Shown: positions 25,767 to 34,050, numbered from the stretch's first letter. The stretch: DNA of 35,926 bases from Luteitalea sp. (GCA_009377495.1 WHTZ01000066.1:1-35926), one strand, 5' to 3'. Translations and numbers: made by a program. Notes: generated by a model not told the origin, from the letters alone.

Positions 25767-25795
25767 GCCGCAACGCCGTCGGTCGGTAGAGCTCC

Positions 25796-26914
25796 TCAGG
25801 TAATCATGCCGCGTGCCGCCACGGCCAGCCGGTCGATGACCTGATCGCCTTCGACGAGCGCGATCTCGTTCACCAGGTTCGACACGACGCACGCATGGTT
25901 CGGCAGCACGCGCACCCGGTCCCCTGGCTCCAGCCGCGTTGACCCGTTCAGCACGCGGACCTTGGCGTGCTCCTCGGAGAGCTGCTCGATTCGCAAGTTG
26001 TCGTCTGGCGCAACCGTATCGAGCCCGCTGAAGACGAGCCCGTGACCCGGTTGTGACGCACCGCGTGCCTGATCCATGGCGAGGGTCTTGCTCCCACAGT
26101 CGAAGATCACGCGATCCAGGTGCTTGGTGACGACAGTGGCGAGCACGGTCAATGCACAATCGCCCAGCGTGGCGGATCCGAGCCCGACCTGCATGCGATC
26201 GAAGTACACGTAGTTACCTGGGCGCAGCTCGGTGATTCCCTTTTCGCGCACGCTGAAGCGCGCGGGCGGTGTTGCGCCGACGCTGATCTCCTCGATCGTC
26301 GCGCCGTGAGCGCGTGCGGCGTGGGCGACCTGGTGGAGTAGGCGCGCTTCCGCGGCCGCAATTGCGCGCAGCTCCTCGTCGGATTGGGCCTGGTAGGCGT
26401 GCCCTGCGTGGCTCAGGAGCCCTGTCAGGCGAAGCCCTGGCAGCGTCCCGACCTGGGCTACGAACGCACCCGCGTCGGGTAACGCCGGATCGATCCCACA
26501 GCGGTGATACCCGACGTCAACCTTCACCAGGACGTCGAGCGTCCGTCCTGCCGCGTGCATGGCGTCCGACCATCCGCGCGCCACCAGCGGGTGATCCACG
26601 ATGAGCGAGAGACGTGTACGATCCAACAGCCGGACGACACGGTCGGCATTCGTCGGGCTCACGGGATAGGGCAGTCGAATGTCTTCGATGCCTGCGGCGG
26701 CTAACACTTCCGCCTCGCCGAGCTTCTGGCAGCAGACTCCCACGGCGCCCTGCTCGATCTGCCACCGCGCGATGACCGGGCTCTTGTGCGTCTTGGCGTG
26801 GGGGCGCAAACGGACACCGTTTGCGGTGGCGGCCGCCTGCATCCGGGTAATGTTCGATCGCACTTTGTTGACATCCACCAGGACGGCTGGTGTCCTGAGC
26901 TCGGTAATGTGCAC
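25796..26914 (-). CDS. PLP-dependent D-serine dehydratase/D-threonine aldolase-type enzyme (DSD1 family)
   Basis: 372 residues with an alanine-racemase-like N-terminal barrel and a C-terminal beta domain. LRTPAVLVDVNKVRSNI, RLRPHAKTHKSPVIA and YPVSPTNADRV are typical of this fold type III family; Lys41 in PHAKTHK is the expected PLP lysine. The C-terminal metal motif reads PNHAC with His340 and Cys342. In this family, vertebrate D-serine dehydratase uses a His-x-Cys zinc pair whereas characterised D-threonine aldolases use His-x-Asp, so the sequence leans towards a D-serine dehydratase-like activity; this is inference. No signal peptide, hence cytoplasmic. It diverges from the PQQ-propeller gene with an 84-bp gap. 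Confidence 0.87.
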   Translation of the reverse strand: MHITELRTPAVLVDVNKVRSNITRMQAAATANGVRLRPHAKTHKSPVIARWQIEQGAVGVCCQKLGEAEVLAAAGIEDIRLPYPVSPTNADRVVRLLDRTRLSLIVDHPLVARGWSDAMHAAGRTLDVLVKVDVGYHRCGIDPALPDAGAFVAQVGTLPGLRLTGLLSHAGHAYQAQSDEELRAIAAAEARLLHQVAHAARAHGATIEEISVGATPPARFSVREKGITELRPGNYVYFDRMQVGLGSATLGDCALTVLATVVTKHLDRVIFDCGSKTLAMDQARGASQPGHGLVFSGLDTVAPDDNLRIEQLSEEHAKVRVLNGSTRLEPGDRVRVLPNHACVVSNLVNEIALVEGDQVIDRLAVAARGMIT

Positions 26915-26998
26915 GTTGCTGGTTCTCCTCTGTTCTGAGCCGTCTCTCGGTTGCTGCCTGACCGTCGAGTCTGGTACCGTGGAACCGTTAAAAATATC

Positions 26999-28387
26999 AT
27001 GGCTTCACTTCGTGGTGTGACTGAGCCAACCAAGCGAGCTCAGCGAATGCTTCTGGCTGTGATCGGTTTGCAGCTCTTGCTATCGCCTGGGCTCGCCGCC
27101 CAGAGCAGGGCCGAGAACTGGCCTCAGTGGCGCGGTCCATCGAGTCTCGGCGTGTCGCAGGAATCCGCGCTCCCCACCGATTGGAGTGCCGACCAGAACC
27201 TCGCCTGGAAGGCGCCGCTCAGCGGGCTCGGTGCCTCTTCGCCGATCGTCTGGGGTGACCGCGTGTTCGTGACCTCGCAGGTCGGCCGAGCGCCGCTGCA
27301 AGGAGACTCTCATCCCGGTCTCGCTCGAGAGAACGCGACGCTGGTGGCGCGCGAGAAGCCGATCGGCGGAGCGCGTGGCGAGGCCGACCGCACGATCTTC
27401 CTGGTCGTCGAAGTGTTCAATCGAACCGATGGGCGCCGGTTGTGGGAGTATCGAACCGAGGCGACCGGCGCGCTCCCTCGGCTGCACGAGAAGCACAATC
27501 TGGCGAGCTCGACGCCTACCACTGATGGCGAGCGCGTGTACGCCTGGTTCGGAACCGGGCAGCTCGTGGCGCTCGACATGCAAGGACGCGCTGTCTGGAC
27601 GCGCCACCTTGGACGGGAGTATTCCCCGTTCGACATCAACTGGGGGCATGGCAGCTCCCCCGTCCTCTATGAGGACCTGCTCATCCTCCTGTGCGATCAT
27701 GCGTCCGCCTCGTATCTGCTGGCCCTCGACAAACGTACGGGACGAGAACGATGGAAGGTCGATCGCGGTGAGGGCCTCTCGTCGCACAGCACGCCGCTCG
27801 TCGTGCCGACGCCGCGCGGTGCTGAGCTCATCGTCAACTCCAGCGAGCGCGTGGACGCTTACGATCCCGCAACCGGCACGTTCCTCTGGCACGCTGGCCA
27901 GCCGCGCCAAACGCCCGTCCCCTCGCCCATCTTTCACGACGGCGTCATCTATTTGAGCCGCGGGTATCGGAGCAGTCCCGTCATGGCGATTCGGCCGGGC
28001 GGACGAGGTGACGCCTCCGTGAGTCACCTCGACTGGCAGACGCCGACCGGCGCGGCCTACACCTCGTCACTCGTTTACTACCGCGGGCTGCTCTACATGA
28101 CAAATGACATTGGCGTCCTGACGTGCGCGGATGCGAAAACGGGCGAGCGGCTTTGGCAGACGCGCCTCGACGGCATCTTCTTCGCGTCTCCGGTAGCCGG
28201 CGATGGCAAGCTGTACCTGGTCAGTGAAACCGGTGAAACACTCGTGCTGCGTGCCGGCCGGACGCCGGACATCGTCGCGCGGAACGACCTCGGTGAACGG
28301 TTTCTCGCCTCACCTGCTATCTCCAACGGTCAAGTGTTTCTGCGAAGCGACGGCACGCTCTTCGGCATCGGGAAGACCCACAGGTAG
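26999..28387 (+). CDS. Exported PQQ-like beta-propeller protein (BamB-type repeats)
   Basis: 462 residues. The N-terminus has a signal peptide (MLLAVIGLQLLLSPGLAAQS) that begins about 16 residues after the ATG at 26999; an in-frame ATG at 27047 would start exactly at that signal, so the start is uncertain. The mature protein opens with ENWPQWRGPSSLGVSQESAL, the usual entry of this family in Acidobacteriota and Planctomycetota, then repeated PQQ-propeller blades such as VFNRTDGRRLWEY, LVALDMQGRAVWTRHL, LLALDKRTGRERWKV, AYDPATGTFLWH and CADAKTGERLWQT. PQQ-coordinating residues of true quinoproteins cannot be confirmed, so a structural or scaffolding role is as likely as dehydrogenase activity. 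It ends 63 bp before the 74-aa gene. Confidence 0.85.
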   Translation: MASLRGVTEPTKRAQRMLLAVIGLQLLLSPGLAAQSRAENWPQWRGPSSLGVSQESALPTDWSADQNLAWKAPLSGLGASSPIVWGDRVFVTSQVGRAPLQGDSHPGLARENATLVAREKPIGGARGEADRTIFLVVEVFNRTDGRRLWEYRTEATGALPRLHEKHNLASSTPTTDGERVYAWFGTGQLVALDMQGRAVWTRHLGREYSPFDINWGHGSSPVLYEDLLILLCDHASASYLLALDKRTGRERWKVDRGEGLSSHSTPLVVPTPRGAELIVNSSERVDAYDPATGTFLWHAGQPRQTPVPSPIFHDGVIYLSRGYRSSPVMAIRPGGRGDASVSHLDWQTPTGAAYTSSLVYYRGLLYMTNDIGVLTCADAKTGERLWQTRLDGIFFASPVAGDGKLYLVSETGETLVLRAGRTPDIVARNDLGERFLASPAISNGQVFLRSDGTLFGIGKTHR

Positions 28388-28438
28388 CTCGTCGTCAGGT
28401 CGTGGCGACATAATAGATTAAGTCTCGTCACATTAGGC

Positions 28439-28444
28439 TACACT
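28439..28444 (+). promoter_or_regulatory. -10 element, probable leaderless transcription start at GTG 28451
   Basis: TACACT sits exactly six bases before the GTG start at 28451, so transcription would begin at or next to the start codon. No Shine-Dalgarno sequence precedes that GTG, which fits a leaderless message; no good -35 is visible. Confidence 0.35.
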
Positions 28445-28450
28445 GGCACC

Positions 28451-28675
28451 GTGCTGAAGGGTTCGCGAACGGCCGTTCTCAAGAAGATCCAGCCAATCAG
28501 CGTTCACGGACAGATCTCGCTCGATGTGCACTACGCGTTCACGGACGACGAAAGCGGACAAGTGCGCGTGGCACGCATCGGGCCCGAATCCGTCACCCCA
28601 GGCCTGGAAGTCGGCGACATCATCGTCCTGGACTTCCTCGTTGGCGCCGTGACGAACATCAAGCGCGTCCAGTAG
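28451..28675 (+). CDS. Small conserved-looking protein of unknown function (74 aa)
   Basis: Starts at GTG 28451; no ribosome-binding site is seen, but a -10-like TACACT lies six bases upstream. I do not recognise a family. The composition is that of a folded, beta-rich soluble protein: alternating hydrophobic strands (VHGQISLDVHYAF, QVRVARIGPESV, DIIVLDFLVGAVTNIKRV) with a Gly-Pro turn and no signal peptide or helix-rich segment. The GT22-type transferase gene begins 13 bp downstream on the same strand, so the two are probably co-transcribed. In-frame codons show normal GC-rich third positions, supporting a real gene. Confidence 0.7.
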   Translation: MLKGSRTAVLKKIQPISVHGQISLDVHYAFTDDESGQVRVARIGPESVTPGLEVGDIIVLDFLVGAVTNIKRVQ

Positions 28676-28688
28676 CGCCTCCTATCCC

Positions 28689-30455
28689 ATGGCCCGCCTT
28701 GCCGGATCGGCGCGCGCGCCGCGACTGCCATCACGACTGCTCGATGGACTTGCAAAGCTCCTCGATCTGCTGCTCTTCCTGCTGATTGTCGTGATGCTCG
28801 CGGTGGTCGCGACCGGCGGCTGGCAGGGCCGGATCGGGACGACCGCGATTAGCGTGCGCTCGATTGGCAACTTGCTGCTGGCGAGCACGCTCTTGGCCGG
28901 CCTGCGCGCGCTGCGACCAGAAGCCCGCGTTCTCGGCCTGCAGGGAGCGACGCTCATCACCTTGGGCGAAGCCGCGCTCGCGCGCCTGCAACGGCTGCGC
29001 GCGGCGCTCGATACGGTCACCGCAGAGCGGGCGCGGCGCGTGGTGCTCATGCTGCTGGTGTTCGCGAGCGTCATTCGGATTCTCAACGCGTTGTACTACT
29101 TCGGCTTCGTGACGGGAGACGATGTCGAGATTCAGGAGATGACGTTGGCGCGCGTGCTCGGACGCGACTGGCCGACGTGGGATCTGCGCAATGCGTTCTA
29201 CCCGATGGTGTTCGTCTATCCGGTCCAACGCGCGCTGGCGGCGCTCGGTGCCACCGAGACGTTCACGCTGATCGCGGCCGGGCGGCTGGTGGTGACTGCC
29301 TTCGCGGCATTGAATATCTGGCTCGTCTATCGTGTCGGCGTCGCGCTGTTTCAGAGCCGGGGCCACGGCCTGCTGGCGGCCGGGCTGTTCTTCTTCAGCC
29401 CGCTACACATGACGTACGGCAGTGCAGAGCTGCCGCGCATTATCGCAACGACGTTTGTGCTAGGTGCGTTCTGGGCGTGCCTGCGGCCGCGATGGACATC
29501 CGCGGCGGTGGCAGGCGCGTTGGCCGGCGTCGGCGCCTGCCTGCGCTTCGGCGAAGTGGCGTTCGTCGGGCCCGCGCTGCTGACGGCGCTCGCATGGCCA
29601 GTCGGCCCTTCGGCCCAGCGTGAGCCGATTGGCCGCCGCATCGGTCACGCCTGCTTGATGGCGCTGACGGCCGTCGGTGTCGCCGCGCTCATTATCGGTA
29701 TCTCCGACGCCCTCTACTGGGGCGAGCCATTCCACAGTCTGCGCGCGATCGTCGACTACACGCTGGTGAAGCAGCTCTCGTCGCGTGGCTACGAGCCGTT
29801 CGCTTACTACCTGACACACATTCCTGCGTGGAGTGATCTCTTCTTGGTGGGGCTGGCGGTCGCGGCCGCGCGGCTCGGTGGCGGCCTGCCGCTGCTGTGG
29901 GCGCTGGTCCCGATCGGGCTCCTCAGTCTGCTTCCACACAAGGAACCGCGCTACGTCATTGTCGCCGTGCCTTTCCTCGCGCTGGCTGCGAGCCGGACGC
30001 TGTGGGTGTGGCTCTCGCGCCTGGCTCGGTCTGACACGTGGGCGCGTCCACAGCGCGCGCCGCTGGTTGCGCTGCTTCTCGTCATGGTCGCGGCGGGCAC
30101 CGCGCTGTTCGACGTGAGCAAGTTCCGCTTCACGCGCTCGGAAGATGCTGTGCGCCTGGCGTGGGCAATTGCGGATTCAGGAGCGACGGGCCTGGCGGCT
30201 GACCAGCTCTGGCGTCTCGGTGGACGGCTGTATCTGGACTCCACAGGACCGTTGATTGATCTTGATCCGGACCCGTCGGACAGCGAGTCGGCGTTCGCAG
30301 CGACTCTGTGCCGGCCGGATGTGCACTGGGCGTCGCTGCGCGCGGAACGTCTCACGCGGCCACGCCTCGACGCGTTGCGATCGTGCGGGTTCACCGAGAG
30401 CCCGCTCTCGCGTCCGGACAGCACCGGCGGCTATGTCGTGTATCGAAAGCCATAG
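28689..30455 (+). CDS. GT22-type (Alg9/PIG-B-like) membrane glycosyltransferase
   Basis: 588 residues with about ten hydrophobic segments. An acidic pair Asp144-Asp145 follows the second predicted luminal-type loop (FGFVTGDDVEIQEMT), the place of the catalytic acidic residues in GT-C enzymes. HKEPRY at 417-422 is the characteristic 'HKE-x-R' motif of family GT22 mannosyltransferases, otherwise best known from eukaryotic Alg9, Alg12 and PIG-B. These use lipid-linked sugars as donors. The N-terminal 100 residues (two helices plus an Arg-rich amphipathic segment) precede the usual GT22 start and appear to be an extension. The C-terminal 100 residues are soluble. Envelope glycan or glycolipid mannosylation is the likely role; acceptor and donor are inferred. 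Confidence 0.75.
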   Translation: MARLAGSARAPRLPSRLLDGLAKLLDLLLFLLIVVMLAVVATGGWQGRIGTTAISVRSIGNLLLASTLLAGLRALRPEARVLGLQGATLITLGEAALARLQRLRAALDTVTAERARRVVLMLLVFASVIRILNALYYFGFVTGDDVEIQEMTLARVLGRDWPTWDLRNAFYPMVFVYPVQRALAALGATETFTLIAAGRLVVTAFAALNIWLVYRVGVALFQSRGHGLLAAGLFFFSPLHMTYGSAELPRIIATTFVLGAFWACLRPRWTSAAVAGALAGVGACLRFGEVAFVGPALLTALAWPVGPSAQREPIGRRIGHACLMALTAVGVAALIIGISDALYWGEPFHSLRAIVDYTLVKQLSSRGYEPFAYYLTHIPAWSDLFLVGLAVAAARLGGGLPLLWALVPIGLLSLLPHKEPRYVIVAVPFLALAASRTLWVWLSRLARSDTWARPQRAPLVALLLVMVAAGTALFDVSKFRFTRSEDAVRLAWAIADSGATGLAADQLWRLGGRLYLDSTGPLIDLDPDPSDSESAFAATLCRPDVHWASLRAERLTRPRLDALRSCGFTESPLSRPDSTGGYVVYRKP

Positions 30456-30519
30456 CTCGTTCCAGCGCCTAGAGAAGCTCGCTCCGTAAAGTACCCTGTC
30501 AGGGGAGCGGCAATCACAT

Positions 30520-30656
30520 GTAGGGCGGCCCTTTAGGGCCGCCGTGATCGGCGGGGCTAACCGCCTCCGCCAAGGCTACGGCGGTCCACCTTCGCCAAGG
30601 CTACGGCGGACCTGTCCGCCGAAGCGCGCAGCGCGAAGGCGGAAGTCCCGCCCTAC
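30520..30656. repeat. Palindromic dispersed repeat, copy 4 (137 bp, MITE-like)
   Basis: The outer ends are a perfect 9-bp inverted repeat, GTAGGGCGG (30520-30528) / CCGCCCTAC (30648-30656). At the left end is the hairpin GGCGGCCC (30524-30531), loop TTTA, GGGCCGCC (30536-30543). Inside, the 17-mer CGCCAAGGCTACGGCGG occurs twice (30568-30584, 30593-30609); it is the reverse complement of the 17-mer in copies 1 and 3. No obvious target-site duplication surrounds it. Most of the 30456-30707 gap is this element. Confidence 0.85.
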
Positions 30657-30707
30657 GTTAGGTGGTCCCGGGCATGGCAGACGCTCGCCGGCTCGGGTCT
30701 GAGGCCC

Positions 30708-30995
30708 CTACGGCTCGAGATCAGGGCGATCCGAGTGACCCAGGTTCTTCTCGGGCGCGATCCGATCTCGCACGAGCTGCTTGAGCTCTTTCAGTTCGGG
30801 AAAGCGACCACGATCTTTCCGCGACCACAGTAATGTTCCGTCGACCCGTACCTCGAAAACGCCGCCCGTCCCCGGCATGAGCACGAGCTCCCCGATGTCG
30901 TCCTCGAACGTCGTCAGAAGCTCCTGCGCCATCCACGCAGCTCGCATGAGCCAGCGACACTGGGTGCAATAACGAATCTCGATTCGATTCTTCAC
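30708..30995 (-). CDS. SelW/SelT/SelH-family (Rdx) thioredoxin-like protein
   Basis: 95 residues beginning with IRYCTQCRW, the CxxC redox motif (Cys10, Cys13) typical of bacterial selenoprotein W-like Rdx proteins in which the Sec is replaced by Cys. The segments LMRAAWMAQELLTTFEDDIG, LMPGTGGVFEVRVDGTLLWS and GRFPELKELKQLVRDRI match the standard thioredoxin-like beta-alpha-beta-beta-beta-alpha fold. Function is redox-related but not precisely known. The start is GTG at 30993-30995; there is no Shine-Dalgarno sequence, but TAATCT lies six bases upstream, as in the 74-aa gene. It is divergent from the ADOP gene at 31048 with 52 bp between. Confidence 0.88.
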   Translation of the reverse strand: MKNRIEIRYCTQCRWLMRAAWMAQELLTTFEDDIGELVLMPGTGGVFEVRVDGTLLWSRKDRGRFPELKELKQLVRDRIAPEKNLGHSDRPDLEP

Positions 30996-31001
30996 GGGTT
31001 G

Positions 31002-31007
31002 AGATTA
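31002..31007 (-). promoter_or_regulatory. -10 element, probable leaderless start of the SelW-like gene
   Basis: On the minus strand TAATCT (31007-31002) is followed by six bases and the GTG start at 30995. Initiation would fall on the start codon. No clear -35 is seen. Confidence 0.35.
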
Positions 31008-31047
31008 CAATGACGAACAAATCTATCACCGAGAAGACGAAACGGCT

Positions 31048-33513
31048 ATGGGCACGCTCCTACGCGACCTCCGCTTTGCGCTCCGCCAGCTTTCGAAGAA
31101 CAAGGCGTTTCTCCTCACGGCCGTTCCGACGCTGGCGCTGTGCATCGGCGCCAACACCGCGATCTTCAGCGTCGTCAACTCGGTGATCCTGCGGCCGCTC
31201 CGAATGCCGGAGCCGGAGCGTGTCGTCACGATGTGGAACGCCTATCCAGGCGCAGTGGGGACGGATGCCATCGGCGGAAACGGGGCGCCGGACTTCTTCG
31301 ATCGGCGAGAGCTGACCGACGTTTTCGAAACGGTTGCTGCTTACGGCGGCGATGCGTACAACGTCGGCGGCGCAGGAGATGCGCATCGCATTGAAGGACT
31401 CCAGGCGACGCCGTCGCTCTTTCGGCTTCTGCGGGCTCGGCCGGTACTCGGCCGGACGTTCACCGAGGCGGAAGGTGAGCCGGGTCAGGATCAAGTCGTG
31501 CTCTTGAGTGACGGCCTCTGGCAGGAGCTCTTCGGCGGCGACCCGGCTGCGGTGGGCCGTGAGCTGCGTCTCCATGGCCGGCCGTACACGATCGTCGGGG
31601 TGATGCCGCAGGAGTTTGCCTTCCCTCACCAAGACATCCGCCTGTGGACGCCGCTCGCGTTCACGCCGGAACAGCGGCAGGAATATCACAGTAACTCGTG
31701 GAGCATGCTTGCACGGCTCCAACGAGGTGTGACCCTCGCGCAGGCGCAAGCACACATCGATGCGCTCAACCAGCGCAATCTCGATCGCGTTCCAGACTTG
31801 AAGCCGCTCCTGCTGGACGCTGGCTTCCACACACCGGTCCGCTTCTTTCAGGAGGAGGTGGTCCGCGACGTGCGTGGCATCCTCTTCCTGCTCTGGGGTG
31901 GTGTCACCTGCGTGCTGCTCATCGGCGGAGTGAACGTGGCCAACCTCGTGCTGGTGCGCGCGACCGCGCGCGGACGTGAGCTCGCGACGCGTGTCGCGCT
32001 CGGCGCATCGAGAGGACACATCGTTCGCCAGATCGTGACGGAAAGTCTCTTGCTGGCCGTGTTGGGCGGCACGCTGGGTTTGCTGATCGGGTGGGTAGGT
32101 CTGCGCGGGCTCGATGTCATGGGCATCGAAACGCTGCCGCGATCGGGCGAGATCCGCCTCGACGGCGCGGCCGTCGGCTTCACCGTTGGTATCGCCCTGG
32201 CCGTTGGTGTGCTCGTCGCGTTACTACCCGCCGTGCGAATCCTCCGCATGAGTCCCACCGCCGTGCTTCGCGAAGAGGGACGATCCGGCACGGCCAGTCG
32301 GAGCGTGCGACTGGCGCGTCAGGCCCTCGTGGTGACCCAGGTGGCCATGGCGCTCGTCTTGTTGGCGGGCGCCGGTCTGTTGCTGGCCAGTTTTCGCGGG
32401 CTCCTCGCCACCGATCCAGGCTTCGAGCCGCGCGGCGTCGTCACCGCGCAGATCGACCTGCCCGTGACACGTTACGCAGACGATGCCGCTCGTAGGAGCT
32501 TTGCTGAGCGGGCGCTTGCACGCATTCGAGGCTTGCCGGGTGTCGAGAGCGCCGGCATCACGAGCCAGATTCCCTTCGGCGGCAGTCACAGCGACAGCGT
32601 GATCTTCGCCGAGGGCCACGTGCCGCGTCCGGGCGAATCTGCCGTCTCGCCGTCGCGGAGCGTTGTCACGCCCGGATACTTGGAATCGATGGGTATCCGA
32701 GTTATCGAAGGTCGTGGCTTCGATCACAACGATACGGCTGAGAAACGCCGCGTCATCGTGATCGACGAACGTCTCGCGGAGCGCTTCTGGCCCGAGGGCG
32801 GTGCGATCGGCCGGCGCATGTGGCAGCCAACCAGCGCGGCCGATTTCCAGGATCCGAGCAAGGCCCGCTACTTCGACATCGTGGGCATCGTCGCACCCAT
32901 CCAAATGCGCGGCGTACTGGAGCCTGCTGATCAAATCGGCGCTTACTACCTTCCATTCGCGCAAGATGCGGACGACGACTTCAGCTTTGCTATCCGGACG
33001 TCGGGCGATCCGCGTGGCCTCGGGGAGCCAGTCCGGCGCGCGATCGCGGAGATCGATCCCGAGCTGCCGATCTTCGACATCCGTAGCATGGAAGAGCGGA
33101 TCAACCGTTCGTTGACTGACCGCCGCACGCCGATGCTGCTCACGTTGGGATTCGGCCTCCTGGCGCTCCTGCTGGCGACCATCGGGATCTACGGTGTGCT
33201 GGCCTCCCTCGTACAGCAACGGACGCGCGAGATTGGGATTCGGATGGCGCTGGGAAGCGACGGGCCAGCGATCTTCCGCCTCGTGCTGCGCGAGGGAGCG
33301 GTGATGCTGGGGCTCGGGCTGCTCGGCGGCCTGGCAGGTGTTGTGGCCTTGCGGCGAGCCATCGAGAGCCAGCTTCACGACGTCTCGCCGCTCGATCCAG
33401 CCGTCCTGGCGCTCGTCATCCTGCTCATGGTCGGCGCGGCCGTTGCCGCCTGCCTCGTGCCGGCCTACCGCGCGACGCGCGTCGACCCGGTTACCGCGCT
33501 CGCCGAGTCGTAG
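31048..33513 (+). CDS. ADOP-type ABC permease (MacB/FtsX-like), prefix-less
   Basis: 821 residues with the same order as the ADOP at 5648-8128: one N-terminal helix (NKAFLLTAVPTLALCIGANT), MacB core, FtsX module 1 (LLWGGVTCVLLIGGVNVANL, ELATRVALGASRGHIVRQIV), linker helix (LVVTQVAMALVLLAGAGLLL), second core and FtsX module 2 (FGLLALLLATIGIYGVLASL), ending at TRVDPVTALAES. No prefix domain. The gene-internal repeat FtsX-core-FtsX-core is the ADOP signature. It is followed after 15 bp by the DUF2721 gene, a likely operon partner. The ATG has no strong ribosome-binding site. Substrate and any ATPase partner are unknown. Confidence 0.9.
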   Translation: MGTLLRDLRFALRQLSKNKAFLLTAVPTLALCIGANTAIFSVVNSVILRPLRMPEPERVVTMWNAYPGAVGTDAIGGNGAPDFFDRRELTDVFETVAAYGGDAYNVGGAGDAHRIEGLQATPSLFRLLRARPVLGRTFTEAEGEPGQDQVVLLSDGLWQELFGGDPAAVGRELRLHGRPYTIVGVMPQEFAFPHQDIRLWTPLAFTPEQRQEYHSNSWSMLARLQRGVTLAQAQAHIDALNQRNLDRVPDLKPLLLDAGFHTPVRFFQEEVVRDVRGILFLLWGGVTCVLLIGGVNVANLVLVRATARGRELATRVALGASRGHIVRQIVTESLLLAVLGGTLGLLIGWVGLRGLDVMGIETLPRSGEIRLDGAAVGFTVGIALAVGVLVALLPAVRILRMSPTAVLREEGRSGTASRSVRLARQALVVTQVAMALVLLAGAGLLLASFRGLLATDPGFEPRGVVTAQIDLPVTRYADDAARRSFAERALARIRGLPGVESAGITSQIPFGGSHSDSVIFAEGHVPRPGESAVSPSRSVVTPGYLESMGIRVIEGRGFDHNDTAEKRRVIVIDERLAERFWPEGGAIGRRMWQPTSAADFQDPSKARYFDIVGIVAPIQMRGVLEPADQIGAYYLPFAQDADDDFSFAIRTSGDPRGLGEPVRRAIAEIDPELPIFDIRSMEERINRSLTDRRTPMLLTLGFGLLALLLATIGIYGVLASLVQQRTREIGIRMALGSDGPAIFRLVLREGAVMLGLGLLGGLAGVVALRRAIESQLHDVSPLDPAVLALVILLMVGAAVAACLVPAYRATRVDPVTALAES

Positions 33514-33528
33514 GTCGCGAAAACAATC

Positions 33529-34023
33529 ATGACTGATACGCAGGCCCTCATGAACAATCCGTTTGCGGCGCTCACCGCGGTCGTGGGCCCGGCCATCCTG
33601 ACCAATGCCTGCTCGATCCTCGCGCTGGGCACGGGCAACCGTCTCGCCCGCGTCGTGGACCGGATGCGTGTCGTGGTCCGTGAGATGGGCTCGCTTGACG
33701 TTGGCACACCTGAGTACGATGCGTGGACTCGTCAGCGAGAAGGTCTCAACGTGCGTGCGCAGCTTCTGCTACACGCGCTGCGTAATTTCTATGCGGCGCT
33801 CGGCTTTTTCGCGGCGGCTGCGCTTCTGATGGTGATCGGCTCGTTGCTCGCATTCTTCGCGCAACCCGTTGCGCTCAGGACGGTCACGGCCGTGGCGTTT
33901 GCGGCTGGTGGGCTGGCGGTCGTTGGCTTGGTGTATGGCTGCGTCGAGATGGTTCGTGAGACGCGACTCGCCGTGCAGTACCTTGCGGAGGAGGCCAGCG
34001 CGGCGATGCGGTTTCGACGATGA
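33529..34023 (+). CDS. DUF2721 family membrane protein
   Basis: 164 residues. An N-terminal hydrophobic segment (NPFAALTAVVGPAILTNACS) is followed by an Arg-rich amphipathic stretch (GTGNRLARVVDRMRVVVREM), a soluble loop and two further helices (FYAALGFFAAAALLMVIGSL and AVAFAAGGLAVVGLVYGCVE). The NRLARVVDR pattern with an Arg-rich cytoplasmic loop is characteristic of DUF2721, an uncharacterised bacterial inner-membrane family. It starts 15 bp after the ADOP stop and probably shares its transcript. No catalytic residues are apparent. It converges on cutA with a small hairpin in between. Confidence 0.8.
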   Translation: MTDTQALMNNPFAALTAVVGPAILTNACSILALGTGNRLARVVDRMRVVVREMGSLDVGTPEYDAWTRQREGLNVRAQLLLHALRNFYAALGFFAAAALLMVIGSLLAFFAQPVALRTVTAVAFAAGGLAVVGLVYGCVEMVRETRLAVQYLAEEASAAMRFRR

Positions 34024-34033
34024 CCGGGACAGC

Positions 34034-34047
34034 GTCCAGTGGTGGAC
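34034..34047. terminator. Small hairpin between convergent DUF2721 and cutA genes
   Basis: GTCCA (34034-34038) / TGGAC (34043-34047) around a GTGG loop, in the 27-bp space between convergent stop codons. Without T-tracts on either side it is only a weak two-way terminator candidate. Confidence 0.25.
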
Positions 34048-34050
34048 CCG

